64,000 nt of DNA, taken from positions 1,848,001 through 1,912,000 of the forward strand of contig JARHVA010000398.1 of assembly GCA_037957365.1 (NCBI GenBank). The letters are read 5' to 3'. The notes under the pieces were generated by a model. That model worked only from the letters and a program-made list of their open reading frames with translations. It ran no database searches and was not told the origin of the DNA. The translations under genes were made by a program, and so were the position numbers. Positions 1-10,822 of this stretch are shown in pieces. Source of the stretch: Torreya grandis. Lineage: Eukaryota; Streptophyta; Pinopsida; Cupressales; Taxaceae. The stretch's first letter is position 1. Each line of letters begins with the position of its first letter.

Positions 1-3000
1 ACTGATTTGAGCTCAAATGAAGTATAAATATTTAGTCCTATGCCAAAGTTATATAATGCAAATCTTCATAAATTATTTGAATGACATGAAGCTAAGGGCT
101 TGGAAACTTTTCAGCCAGGTTGATCTCCAAGACAAATATTTGGCAAAGTATTTAGAAGATGGAATTTATAATCATGAAAATGGTGATACGAATGTTTGTT
201 CCTTAGATGTCAGAATTGATAGGAAAATATTTTCTTGATACTCTTCAAGTAAACAAGAACATATGTAAAATTTTTAGAGTAGGGGATCTGGCCTGACAAC
301 TCATGTTTATTTCTCATATGATTAAGAGTGGTGAACTAGCTATCAGTTGATCAGATCAGGATATATGGATTTTTTATAATAAGTGATCTGACTCGATAGT
401 GTGTTTTCATTTCTCATACGATTGAGATAGGTGAAAAGGCTATCAGCTAGTCCCATTAGGATGTGCAAATGTCTGCTACACATTATTTTCAAGAATATAA
501 AGAAACGTGAAGGCACCAATCACCAAAGATTTTGGAGTTCTCCTACATTCCATTAAAGAATGCAATCTCACAATCAAAGCTAGTTATTCTTAAGAAATTT
601 TACATTTCGTTACAATGTTCCCAATTATGTTCCTACATAAAATTTGAGGTGTTTCAAAGATAAGGATGGTAATTTTTTTATAGAATGGACACCGACTACA
701 TATCCCAATGGACACAGATTGGTTCACGTGTAAAAGATCCTAGGCTCAAGAAAGAACAAATTATGTAGTATTAAGAGAAATGAAAGAGGAAGTGATGATC
801 ATGCTAAGAAAGCTATGCAAAAATAATTCTTTGATGTCAGTATGGATGAAATTATGGAGACAACAAATTTTGGGTTAGGAAGGGAGGAGCATATAAGGAA
901 GAATAAAAAGAGTGTTCTATCAAAAAAGGTCTAATGTCTTGATGACAATCATGTAGACAATAAATTATGTGACTCTTAACCTATTTTATCGTCATCTAAA
1001 ATGAAAAAAAAACTCTAAGGGAAAGAATAAGAATTACAAAATTGGCATCTAGAAAGGAAAAGAAGGAGGTTGTTGCCTTGGTTGTAGGCTTAGAGTATCA
1101 GAGTGATTAGATGTTGAAGACCTCATGGAACCTATGATAAAGGATCCTTATTTACCAAACCTTCTCAAAGATAAGGAACACTATCAATTGATTATTGAGA
1201 TATGCAAGGTATTGACATATTTAAGGAGATATTGGTAAGCTTTGGAAATCATAAATCATAGCTTGAAATCGGGTCACAATCATTTTCTCATGATACGCAT
1301 GATGAACTTCATTCCTTAGGTGCACATGTTACATAGAATACTACAGGCCCTAAAAATGGATTTTGAATGTGCATGCTACATCATTCAAAAACATCCATAT
1401 AACTTTGGTGCATATAATTACTATTATAAAGTGGTTTCTCGATTGGAGAATCATGTTGGGAAGCAGGGCAAGTTTATGCTTGTAATGTGAACTAAGTACC
1501 TAGATTGTGTACCACCAATGGTGATATGTGGCCACCAATTTGATATGATTAATCAATTACATGGAGCTCTTTAAAGTTTTCAAGAGTCTAGACTCTCTTG
1601 TATATTTTCTCATGTAGTTGAGTGAGAAGCAAGTAGGAGGAAATAAAATTTACAAGAATGAAGCAGAATGATAGAAACAATGTTTCATATAATCATCATC
1701 CTTCCAAGATCTTCACATGGGAGTCAAAATTTGGTCTTAAACTATTCATTATGAACCTTCTAAACTTCATTTTACATTTTAGGGGTTCTCAAAGTCTGTT
1801 TCACATATATTATAACCTTATTGAGGTCTACCACCTTTCATAACTCTCCAAATGAAGTTCAAATACACCTAATGTGGATTTAAAAATACAAATCAAAGTT
1901 TTTATTGAGTAAACATGGCTTTGGTGAGTATGCGTTTCATACAAAAAGCCCTCCAAAGGACCACCAACATCCCTATGCTCTCCATATGGCATCTTGATGG
2001 AAAAATAAGATGGTTTCAAGAGTTTAATTCATGGTTTTGGGGTTGTAGCAATGTGCTTTTTCAGAGAATAATGCATGGTATTGTAAAATGCATCCTTCAT
2101 GAGAGTATTTGACATGCCAAAAAATTTCAAGAACTCCACTAACCTCCTTATGCATGCTCACATGACATCGTTATCACACAAGGTGTTTTTAGATGAAAAA
2201 CATGGTTTTTGGTTGTAGGTAGGTGGTTTCAAGCATATTAATGCATGGTTTTGAGTTGAAATGGATTTCATCCATTCACTTTGAAAGAGGCAGCGTTGAC
2301 AATCATATTTTACATGAAAAATCCTTCTTCCAAGCCCACCAAGCTACTATTTATTCTCCAAGGTGGTTCCAAGTGTTAAAACATGTTACTGAACTTTCAA
2401 AAGGTGGTTTTGAGTGAATAACTTGTGAAAAATTTTGAAATCCATTTTACACTATGCAAATTTTACAAGTTTATCTTACATGCAGAAACTATTTCAAAAG
2501 TCTACCATGTCTTCTACATAGCTTGCCAAATAGAGATAAGTCTATGTTTGGTTTGTAAAATTTCAAAACATGCTCGCTATACTCCCTAAAGCCATGCATT
2601 TTTTTACGATATTGTTTTCGTCAAAATGGATTGGTTTGAACAACTAAATTGAAAACATTTGTAGTTGATGAAAGCAATATACACTAAAAAATAATGGAAG
2701 TTGTTAAGGAGCAATTGTAGAAGCTATAAGGTCTATACAAGAACTCATCATATTCCAAAGAAAAAGGTAACATATTCTTCATCACTTATCACATCTTTCA
2801 TGTGACTCTAGCAGATCTGAATAGAATATGGATTCAAGATATACTCATCATATGAAAAAAGGAAGTTCTATGTTTGAATCTTTTAGAAAGGAAAATGATG
2901 ATAGATTTATGTGAAAACCAACACTTTACCCATTATTGTATATGTAGCAAATGGGGTGATTGATAGTGTCTACCATGTACCAGGATAAGATTATATTTTA

Positions 3001-3671
3001 CTATCCACATATCAAATCATCTAAATTAGGAATAAAGTATATCTTTGCAATGATTGATTTATTGTAAAGGATACCAAAAACAACTTTAAAGTTGTTGCCT
3101 CAAACTACTTGATATAATTGAGAAATTATAAAAGTTTATGATTACTCATAAGCCCCCTCAAAAAAAACATCTCTGCTCTGATGGAGGTCCAGATTTAAGT
3201 TATGATTAAGTTATCAAGAAATTGAATATAACGAAGTGGAAGGTGAAATCTTGAGGCTGGTGTTCATGATAACAAGTGAACTTGCACCCATTCTCGAAGG
3301 CAAAGAAACCAATCTCTCATCTTCCACGATTTTGTTGTCAAATGCCTAACAAAAGAGCCTTGGCCATAGCCTATAGCTAATGAACTGTTGAATCATAATT
3401 TCATTGATAAATTCAAAGGTATAACTTCTTCTCTATTTCCCAATATAGAGAAGGAAATGCAAATAGAAATAGAGATAGTTACACAAGCATTTACTCATGG
3501 GTCAGGGATATCATCTTCAGGTGGAGGATAATGGTCATGGGAGAAGGGACAAACATTGAAAAAGAATGAAAGCTATGGAGGGATGATGCTAATAAAATAT
3601 CATAAAGTTTCCCTCCCTAAAGTAATATGTGAGCTAAATCTAGCTAGCATTGTTGAAGAGCTAGTGACGGA
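1..3671. other. Gene-poor decayed repetitive DNA
   Basis: No reading frame longer than about 75 codons looks like a protein. Short stretches, such as plus-strand 3000-3240 with a CSDGGPDL-like string, faintly recall retroelement integrase but are too broken to assign. The DNA just before 3672 and just after 4638 reads as one interrupted older sequence, so the solo LTR probably landed in an older repeat. I see no RNA gene. Confidence 0.5.
285..471. repeat. Tandem duplication, 100-bp period
   Basis: Two diverged copies, 285-371 and 385-471, both begin GATCTG and are offset by exactly 100 bases. They share TTTCTCATAYGATT and a GCTATCAG block. No coding potential or named family is evident. Confidence 0.6.
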
Positions 3672-3856
3672 TCCTGTGTTGGAAATATTTTCATTGATGT
3701 CAAAGGTATAGTATTATTGGTGATAAAGGCCCCATTGCATTTAATGGTGTTTTTAATATTCATATCTTGGCTAGTGTGTGTTAATATTTATTTAATATTA
3801 ATGAATATATTTATGGTTGCATATAAGTCAAAAGAGGGCCCATGGAGAAGTCAAAG

Positions 3857-4068
3857 AGTCACGGGGTAAAAGACGAAAGAGGAATGGGACGCATTTTCTT
3901 ATCAAGAGTCACCTTGAGAAATTTCAAGAGTCACCATGTGAAGACAAAAGAGGTATGGCACATTTTTCCATGAAGGGAAACTTTGAAGAATATGAAAAGT
4001 CACCAAGATAAAGACAAAAGAGGAAAGGACGCTTTTGCTTATGAAGGGTCACCATATGACTTTTCAAA
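3857..4068 (+). repeat. Three imperfect ~70-bp tandem units in the LTR
   Basis: Units start near 3857, 3929 and 3998, each at an AGTCAC word. Each contains AAGACAAAAGAGG (or a close variant) and then a block like GGACGCTTTTGCTTATGAAG. They lie upstream of the TATA box at 4162, where U3 enhancer repeats would be expected. Confidence 0.6.
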
Positions 4069-4161
4069 TGCAAGGATACGAAGGGTCATGCAAGTTTGGT
4101 GCCATTTTCTATGAAGATTGAAGGGTCACAAAGGGTGAATGCCAAAGGTCATTTGGAAAAC

Positions 4162-4170
4162 TATAAATAA
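4162..4170 (+). promoter_or_regulatory. TATA box of the solo LTR
   Basis: TATAAATAA matches the plant TATA consensus and lies about 485 bp into the 957-bp LTR, so U3 would be upstream and R/U5 downstream. It is probably inactive now. Confidence 0.5.
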
Positions 4171-4315
4171 AGGCTTGAGAAGCCATTTGAAAAATGCAAG
4201 AGAGTGCATGGTTCGTATTTGTTTTTGAAGAGAGAAAAGCAAGAGATATTGTAGAGTTCTATCATTTGTTGAGTAACCAACATTGAGATATAGTTGTGTT
4301 TTATACACAAGAGGG

Positions 4316-4410
4316 GTTAGTGCTCCTGTGGGTTGGTGCTCACAAATAGTTGCTGTGTTGGTGCTCCTGCAAGTTGGTGCTTGCAAACTTTGTAATTTGA
4401 GTTGGTGCTC
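4316..4410 (+). repeat. Five copies of a GTTGGTGCTC 10-mer
   Basis: Copies start at 4316 (GTTAGTGCTC), 4332, 4357, 4373 (ending CTT) and 4401. They are irregularly spaced and lie in the presumed R/U5 transcript of the solo LTR, 150-250 bases after the TATA box. Confidence 0.7.
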
Positions 4411-4638
4411 ATTCATATACTTGAGATTGTTCTCCGTGGTTTTTCCCACTTTCGGTTTCCACGTAAAAATCTAGTGTCTCTCTCTCTCTTGTGTGGTGCA
4501 TATTATTGTTTCAATTTTATTGCATATCTTGAATGTGTGGATTAAGTGGTTAAAAAAAAGGAATTTGATTAAGTAAAAAATATATAATATACTGATTTAC
4601 TACCCCCCCTCTCAGTATATTTCATGCTTAACATCTTG

Positions 4639-7600
4639 ATGAAGAAGTTCAGATAGAAGGTGAGTTTAAGATGATTGTTGTTCATAAAACGTCTTCACCA
4701 ACTATGTTAACAAAAGATGTAAAGGAATTTACAACCATATTTGTTGATGCTGAAACATCTAAGTTAGATGTTATTCTCAGTAAAAAGAGTCTTCTTCTTT
4801 CCAATAACCACTAAAAATCACTTTTTCTCCCTCTCACTTTCTATTTCTCCATTGCACTTATTGCAATAACTTAAAAAGACCATATTTACTTTTTTTAAGT
4901 CATTTTTGAAAAAGTAATCGTGAAATAGAAATATATTACTAAAAAGGTGGTTTTTGGGTGGTTACAAGGTGGTTGAACTCTCTCAAGTTATAAATACATG
5001 TTATGTGTATTATAAAGGAGATTTTTGATAGGTTGAGAACTTTTAGCAAGATTGAAGGAAGGACTCTGTATGTACAACACCATGAATGATCAATAAAGAA
5101 ATAATTCATAGGACTTTATGCCATGAATATTTTTGAATGAATGATGTGCATGAGTATGTCAATCTATTTTTATTCTTCCTCTTTCAATTTAATATAATAC
5201 TATTGTTAGATAATCAATGAATGCAAATATTTTAGTGTCTAAGTTCTCTTGAATCTACAATAGGAATTTTTACTGTTGTGAAACCTTAGTGAGATTGAAA
5301 ATAGAATTTATGTTTATTTTTATTAAGAAATACGAGGTTGTTGTATATCTTTCTTTGTAATGCTATTCAATCTCCTTAGTGTATGTATCTTGGTTATACG
5401 TTCAACACATATCTTTCCTATCTCATTTTCATGATAAATCTTTCCTATGTTAAAATCTCAACTTCTGAATTATTCTAGTGAATTTATATGTTTAGCTACC
5501 TAGAGTTATCCTTTTTCTTCCCTGTGATCATTATAGTAGTTTTCTATGTTTAACTGGCTAGAATTACCCTATTCTCCCTTATTCCTTTCCTTTCTCTTTT
5601 TCGTCTTCTATTATTTTCTTCACTCCTCATTTCTAACACTTTTTTGTATTTTTTGACTAGAAGTACAATTCCAATAGAAAACATTTTTGTTATAAATAAC
5701 TTCATTTCCTATATCTCTTTTGCTTTCAATAAAGGTAGTTTCATTTATTAATAGGAGAGGGACTCTATCCCAACACTATTGATTGAAAGTCTACATTTTA
5801 TCCCCATGACAAAATTTTCAACCAAAAAAATTATTGTTAATGTTGAAATTTGAAGGTCTCGCAAGTGCATGGGTGGAGAATTATGATTTTGTGACTTTTT
5901 TTTGCAATGACTTCCACCATTGAAAACATTGTTTATGTTTATTTGTCATTCATTTTTACTAATTTCATGTATCTAACCTATTTTTTAATCTATACGTTAT
6001 GTTTGTTTTAATTAATAATTTTAAATCAGTTTAATTAAATTAAAAATAAAATACCAAAATTTTATGCAAATCCATATTATATTTTGAAAAATATCATTAA
6101 AAAATAATTGTTACATTTCCATTTAAAAAATAAAATAAAATTATTGTACAAAATCAAAATAATAATTTAATTATACAAAATATTGAATCTATTTTCTTAG
6201 TAAAATAATTTTTCTCCTTATACACAATACATTACTTTTACTTTTTGTCAAAATAATTACACTCCAAATTTCTTTCTTATCCCCAAGTGGTATTTTGGCA
6301 TAAAGTGTGAGGGAGTTTGATCCAGCTTGTTATTTGCATCAACAGCGTGTTAAGATTTTTTGCAAATGCATTTCTTGGATCATATTAAAATCTAAAAATC
6401 TTTTTTGTTTCACATAAAATTTCATACATAAGGCATTTTCTTATCAGCAAGGTTAAATGTTTTTTTTAAAGAAATTGATAAGGCATTGCGTTGTCAAATA
6501 TTGTGATTCATGGTAATAAAATTGATACTTTTTGACTTATCCTTTCAAAATTAGTCATCTTTGACATTTATATAATATATTTTATTATAGACATTATTTA
6601 AATTATTTATATAATTTTCAAATTGAAATTTATGTAATTTGTATCAATCATCATTAAATGATATTTAAGTTAAATTTATTATTATCTTTTAAAAATTTTA
6701 TGGATTTTTTTAAAAATAAAAATAAAAATAATAAGATTCATGTTCTTAAGTGTCAAATTGAATGTCATAAAATGACTATTCATGCTTTGCAAACCCTTTC
6801 CATGACAAATTAAAAAATATGCATAATTAACTTGATATGCTTGAGCGAAAATTTCTTCTTTTGATCACAATCACACCTCTAACAATGATATTAAATGTGC
6901 TTCTAAACAAATTCCCTTACACACTTATTATTTAAATCTTGACTTGAAAATTGTGTATCGATGGATTATTTTGACTATGGTCCTGTCAAACATGAAAAAA
7001 ATATTGTTGAACCTATCTTATTTAAATCTAATGCAATTTTTTCAGGGCTTTGTTTTAATGCCTCTAATGGTAATTCGAATTCATATTTTTCTCCTTACCG
7101 AAGGACTTTGCATTATAGTACTTTTAAATTTCACAAGATTTATTTTGGTTATAATATTTTTCGTGCTCATAATTTCATTAAAAATTATAAAATTTGTGAA
7201 CATTACGATAAATTTGGACGTAATATTACTAAATATTAGAAATTGTAACTTTTTACATTTTGTGGTAAAATAAATCATGACCTTTTGCATTGTTGGAAAA
7301 CCACCAAAATACCTTATTCAAAGGTTAAACCAATTTATATCCCTAAAGCTATAATACTTTCTTGAAATTTAAATGTATATTTGTTTATAACTCTTCAATT
7401 GCTTCGAGTAGGATGTCTTTGTAAAAAGTGACACATATTATTTGTCTTCTTTTTCATAAGTTTAAAACATAAAATATTTTTTGCATTCTTTGCTTTTGTA
7501 CTTACTTCTTCTTATAAATGGTTAAGGGAATATTTTTTTTTGAGTTAATTATTTTTTGACTAATTTCTTTTTCATGCAAGATTCTACACTTTATTATGAA

Positions 7601-8014
7601 AGTTATCTTTTTCTCCATTTATCTTATATTAGATCTAATTTTATTACCTTAATTTTATGTAAATCATAATTTTATGGTATTTTTAATTACTTAACATGAA
7701 GATTGGTGTAAGCTTGTCTATTTTGAAGGTATTGTTAATTATTTCTTGATATCTCTTATTTTATTGGTCCTTGTTTTAAAGTGGATTGACCATCTTATCC
7801 AAGAATGATTCTTGGAGATTATTGATGATCACACCATTCAATTTTGTAATATTCTTAGTGACACTTATTCTCTTCTTTTATCTTTTCTCAAAACTATTGT
7901 AATTCTTCTCGAAAGATGTTTCCATTAAAGGGGAGTATTATGTAATGTAAATTATCTTCTCTATGTTTAAGCTTTTTTCCTCTTTTGTAATCCCAAATAA
8001 ATATTATTGGGGAG
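4639..8014. other. AT-rich region with a weak retroelement remnant
   Basis: Very AT-rich, with no confident gene. Plus-strand 6961-7239 is open for 92 codons and is followed, with a frame change, by a stretch around 7255-7300 reading roughly FCGKINHDLLHCWK, which resembles a retroelement Gag zinc knuckle. Two purine tracts ending in GGGGAG lie near 7930 and 8006, the second directly before the LTR-like block at 8015. Together these suggest the rump of an internally deleted LTR element on the plus strand. Confidence 0.3.
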
Positions 8015-8481
8015 TGTTAGAGATTAATTTTTATTTAGATTAATCCTAAGTTTATTTAGTTGTGCATTTGTTATTATAAGAAATTCACTTATTATGGATT
8101 TTATGAGGTATCACACCTCTTTCATCCTTTTGTAAGGAATTTTGGAATTACATGTCACATGTGACTCCTTCCAAACTTGTCACACACTTACCCTCACCTC
8201 ATGAGGATTAGGGGCATTTGACACAAGTAAGAAGATGGTATAAGGTCATGATGAGATTCTTTGTAACTCTTTCTTCCTTCTTCTAGCTTTATTTAATGAG
8301 TTCTCTCCTCTCTCATTCTACACTACAACCCTAGTTCATGTTGAGACGTTATGGATTGAGTCTCATCTCTATTATCATTCTATTTTCTGTTACTAAGATT
8401 TTACTTGGAAAATATTATTGTTGCAAGCCTTCTTAATACACACAGGGTTTTATTCTATTGATTTGGTTTTCCCACTTAACA
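8015..8481 (+). mobile_element. LTR-like block, possible 3' LTR
   Basis: It begins TGTTAGAG immediately after ATTATTGGGGAG, which looks like a polypurine tract, and can be closed at CTTAACA, giving inverted termini TGTTA/TAACA. The end contains GGTTTTCCCACTTAACA, a common LTR ending. No second copy and no target duplication is in view, so the borders are tentative. Confidence 0.35.
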
Positions 8482-9130
8482 ACTTGTATCTTAGATTCTC
8501 TTGGTGGTTTAATTTTGAGGTGAAAATTTTATTTATGAATTTATATATTTACTTTTAATATTATTTTAGATCATATCATTTATTTATAATAGATGACTAA
8601 TTTCAAACTTTTTTGAAAAGGGCAATGACCATAAGTGGAGTTTGAAAGAGGTGAACAGGTCCAAAAATGATCAATTAGGTCAAAAAATGGCTCTATAGAT
8701 CCCAGAGGTCTATTTTTATAAAGCCCTTGATTAGTAACATAAGTCTAAATCCCTCTCTCAAATAAAAATAATGATATGCACAATTATCATAATCTTCTCT
8801 CCTTTGATATAACCCTAATCCATCTACAAAATCTAACAATACATCCAAGACTAAAGGAAATTATACAATCATAGTTAGGGGTCTCAAAGAAGAGATGCCT
8901 TAGACCATGCAATATTTAAAATTACACAACAAAATAATGCAATAAAATGGAGTGATAAATAAACTTAATTCTTTATTAGATTTCAATGGCTAGAAATATA
9001 TTTTACACACACAATGACAATAACATAGTTATCTCAAATGAGATGTGTTACATCAAATCCTTAGATCTCTTATTTCTAACTCACAGTCTTTAAAAATTTA
9101 GTTATTCCTCATAATACTCACTATGATAAC
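8482..9130. other. No recognisable gene
   Basis: AT-rich sequence without a credible reading frame. Its last five bases, ATAAC (9126-9130), are the left target duplication of the large LTR element. Unbroken pre-insertion sequence resumes at 24315. Confidence 0.5.
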
Positions 9131-9697
9131 TGTTGATGCTTAAAATTGTGTTGTTTCTAACACCAACAATGGGAAGTTTCAGGAATGTGGGACTTGCAAC
9201 CTAAAACGACCTCCAGATTTTAAAGAAGCTGGCTCTTCTTTATCTCAAGTGTATAATGAGGAAAGGGATAAGAATTAAACAGAAACACAAATGCAATGAA
9301 AGAAAATCTAACTATGGTGATGTGCCTGAATTTAATTGGACCCTTAATTCTAAGCACAGTGAAACTACCTTTAAGATTGTATTACATTAAAGAGCAAACA
9401 AGGCATGATCAATGTAAAAGATGAAAAAAGATAGGATCAAAGGCTCAAAGTTTAGACGATTTTGCAATAACATAGAAAATATCAACAAAGGCACATAACT
9501 TAGTCTTCTTATTTATTTTTTAGTTACATAAAAGGCACATAAACATGCACAGTTACACAAACTTTCTAACTCAAAAAAATAAAACAAAGGCAAATGACAT
9601 TACTGGCTACAACAAGAAAGTCTAAAACTTCTTGATCATAATCTCTCACAAAAAATTCTCTCTATCTTCTGATCATCCTTTTGGCGACCTCTGCATC

Positions 9698-9709
9698 CAT
9701 ATTTATAGC
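9698..9709 (-). promoter_or_regulatory. TATA box in the left LTR
   Basis: On the minus strand this reads CTATAAATATGG, close to the plant TATA consensus. It is preserved in the right LTR. It lies about 1.1 kb from the U3 end and 0.57 kb from the U5 end, a sensible LTR layout, and it supports the minus orientation. Confidence 0.6.
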
Positions 9710-9882
9710 ATCAAATTAGCTCTCGATTACTCACACGTTCCCAATCCTACGGTCTAACTGAACTCTAACTGAACTGGAAGTGTCTAACAAAAGCTATTTC
9801 TTGGATCTGAAACATTTCATCTCCCTGCAGTTCATTAGATGAAATAGATACACAGGATGATTCCCACTGTGAAATGGGCGAA

Positions 9883-10658
9883 GACACTTGGCGTGTTTCA
9901 CTTATTCTACTTGAAAACTTTCTCATTATTCAAAAGGCACTAGAAAATGACACTTGGCAGCTTTCGAGGCACTTATCGAAGACACATGGCACTTTTCACA
10001 TAACTTATACTCTTTATATGTCTTTGCTCAAGGGTGTTCCATCTTTGACATCTGTTACAGTCCACTGCTTCAAAACTTTAACAACTTACAGAAAATGGGA
10101 CCCATAACACTTCTCGCCTGAGTAGCTTTAAAAAGGAGAACGGGGACATGTGTCACTTTCCATGTATTTTTAACAAATGACACATGGCGGCTTCTATTTT
10201 CTTCAGCTAGGGACATGTGGCAGCTTACGTTGATCTTTAGCTAGACTATAGAAACATTCGGGACTCATTTTAGATTCATACGGATGGTGACACTTGGTGG
10301 CTTTCACTGACTTTTAGAAACAAAACTCGGGTCCCACCACAGTCTTTACTTATTGATGAAACAAATTGAAGATATTTTGGATGTTGACACGTGGCAGCTT
10401 CTTTCTTCAGCTATGGATACGTGGCGTCTTTCGTTGCTTTTAGAAAAACATATTGAAACCTTCCGCAATTGCCACTTGGTGCTTTTCGCTTGATCATGAG
10501 AAAAGCTTATTGAAAGAAGCTTTCAAAACTCAAAAGAAATTTGAAACACGGAGGCCAACACTTGTCATGCTCTACTGAGTTACCACGGGACACGTGGTAC
10601 ATTTCGAGCAACTTACAGAGATTATAAAATGTGTTTCAGCTGTTGACACTTGGCAGCT
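9883..10658. promoter_or_regulatory. Array of ~13 G-box-like repeats in U3, left LTR
   Basis: A degenerate word close to GACACGTGGCAGCTTTC recurs near 9883, 9949, 9980, 10144, 10179, 10211, 10288, 10386, 10416, 10471, 10559, 10587 and 10644. Two copies keep the perfect G-box CACGTG (10386, 10587); others have CACTTG, CATGTG or CACATG, differing mostly by single changes. Nearly all are in the same orientation and all lie upstream of the TATA box on the minus strand. ACACGTGGC is a known core for plant bZIP and bHLH factors; binding here is an inference. Confidence 0.65.
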
Positions 10659-10822
10659 TCTGCGTGACTTTGATACTTAGACAAAATTTAGGCAAAAAAA
10701 ACTCGTGCCTGTGCTCTGTGTCAAAAACTTTACTGCCTCAAAATTGAAATTCACAGGGACAAAACTTGGAGCGCACAACTAAAAATAAAAAAATGAAAAA
10801 TGTAGAGTTTTTTACTCTATAA

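Larger units (their letters stand above)
3672..4638 (+). mobile_element. Probable solo LTR of a Ty1/copia-like element with target duplication
   Basis: The LTR proper is 3677-4633 (957 bp). It opens TGTTGGAAATATTTTC and closes ATGCTTAACA. It is flanked by TCCTG (3672-3676) and TCTTG (4634-4638), a 5-bp target duplication with one mismatch. The 3' part holds a TATA box, a T/C-rich tract and a run of CCCCCCC followed by CTCAGT, a pattern common in plant copia LTRs. No primer site or polypurine tract flanks it, so it is a solo LTR, the usual product of recombination between two LTRs. The lineage is inferred from style only. Confidence 0.6.
9131..10821 (-). repeat. Left LTR (3' LTR) of the large element
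   Basis: It begins TGTTGATGCTTAAAATTG on the plus strand and ends TACTCTATA, where the right copy has TACTCTACA, so the terminal CA has mutated. It aligns along its whole length with 22616-24309. On the minus strand it runs from a long U3 with G-box-like repeats, through a TATA box, to R/U5. Confidence 0.85.

Noticed and set aside
7081..7290. Overlapping frames around 6944-7290 as a host gene
   Set aside because: AT-driven, no recognisable domain, three frames open at once; at best a retroelement Gag remnant.
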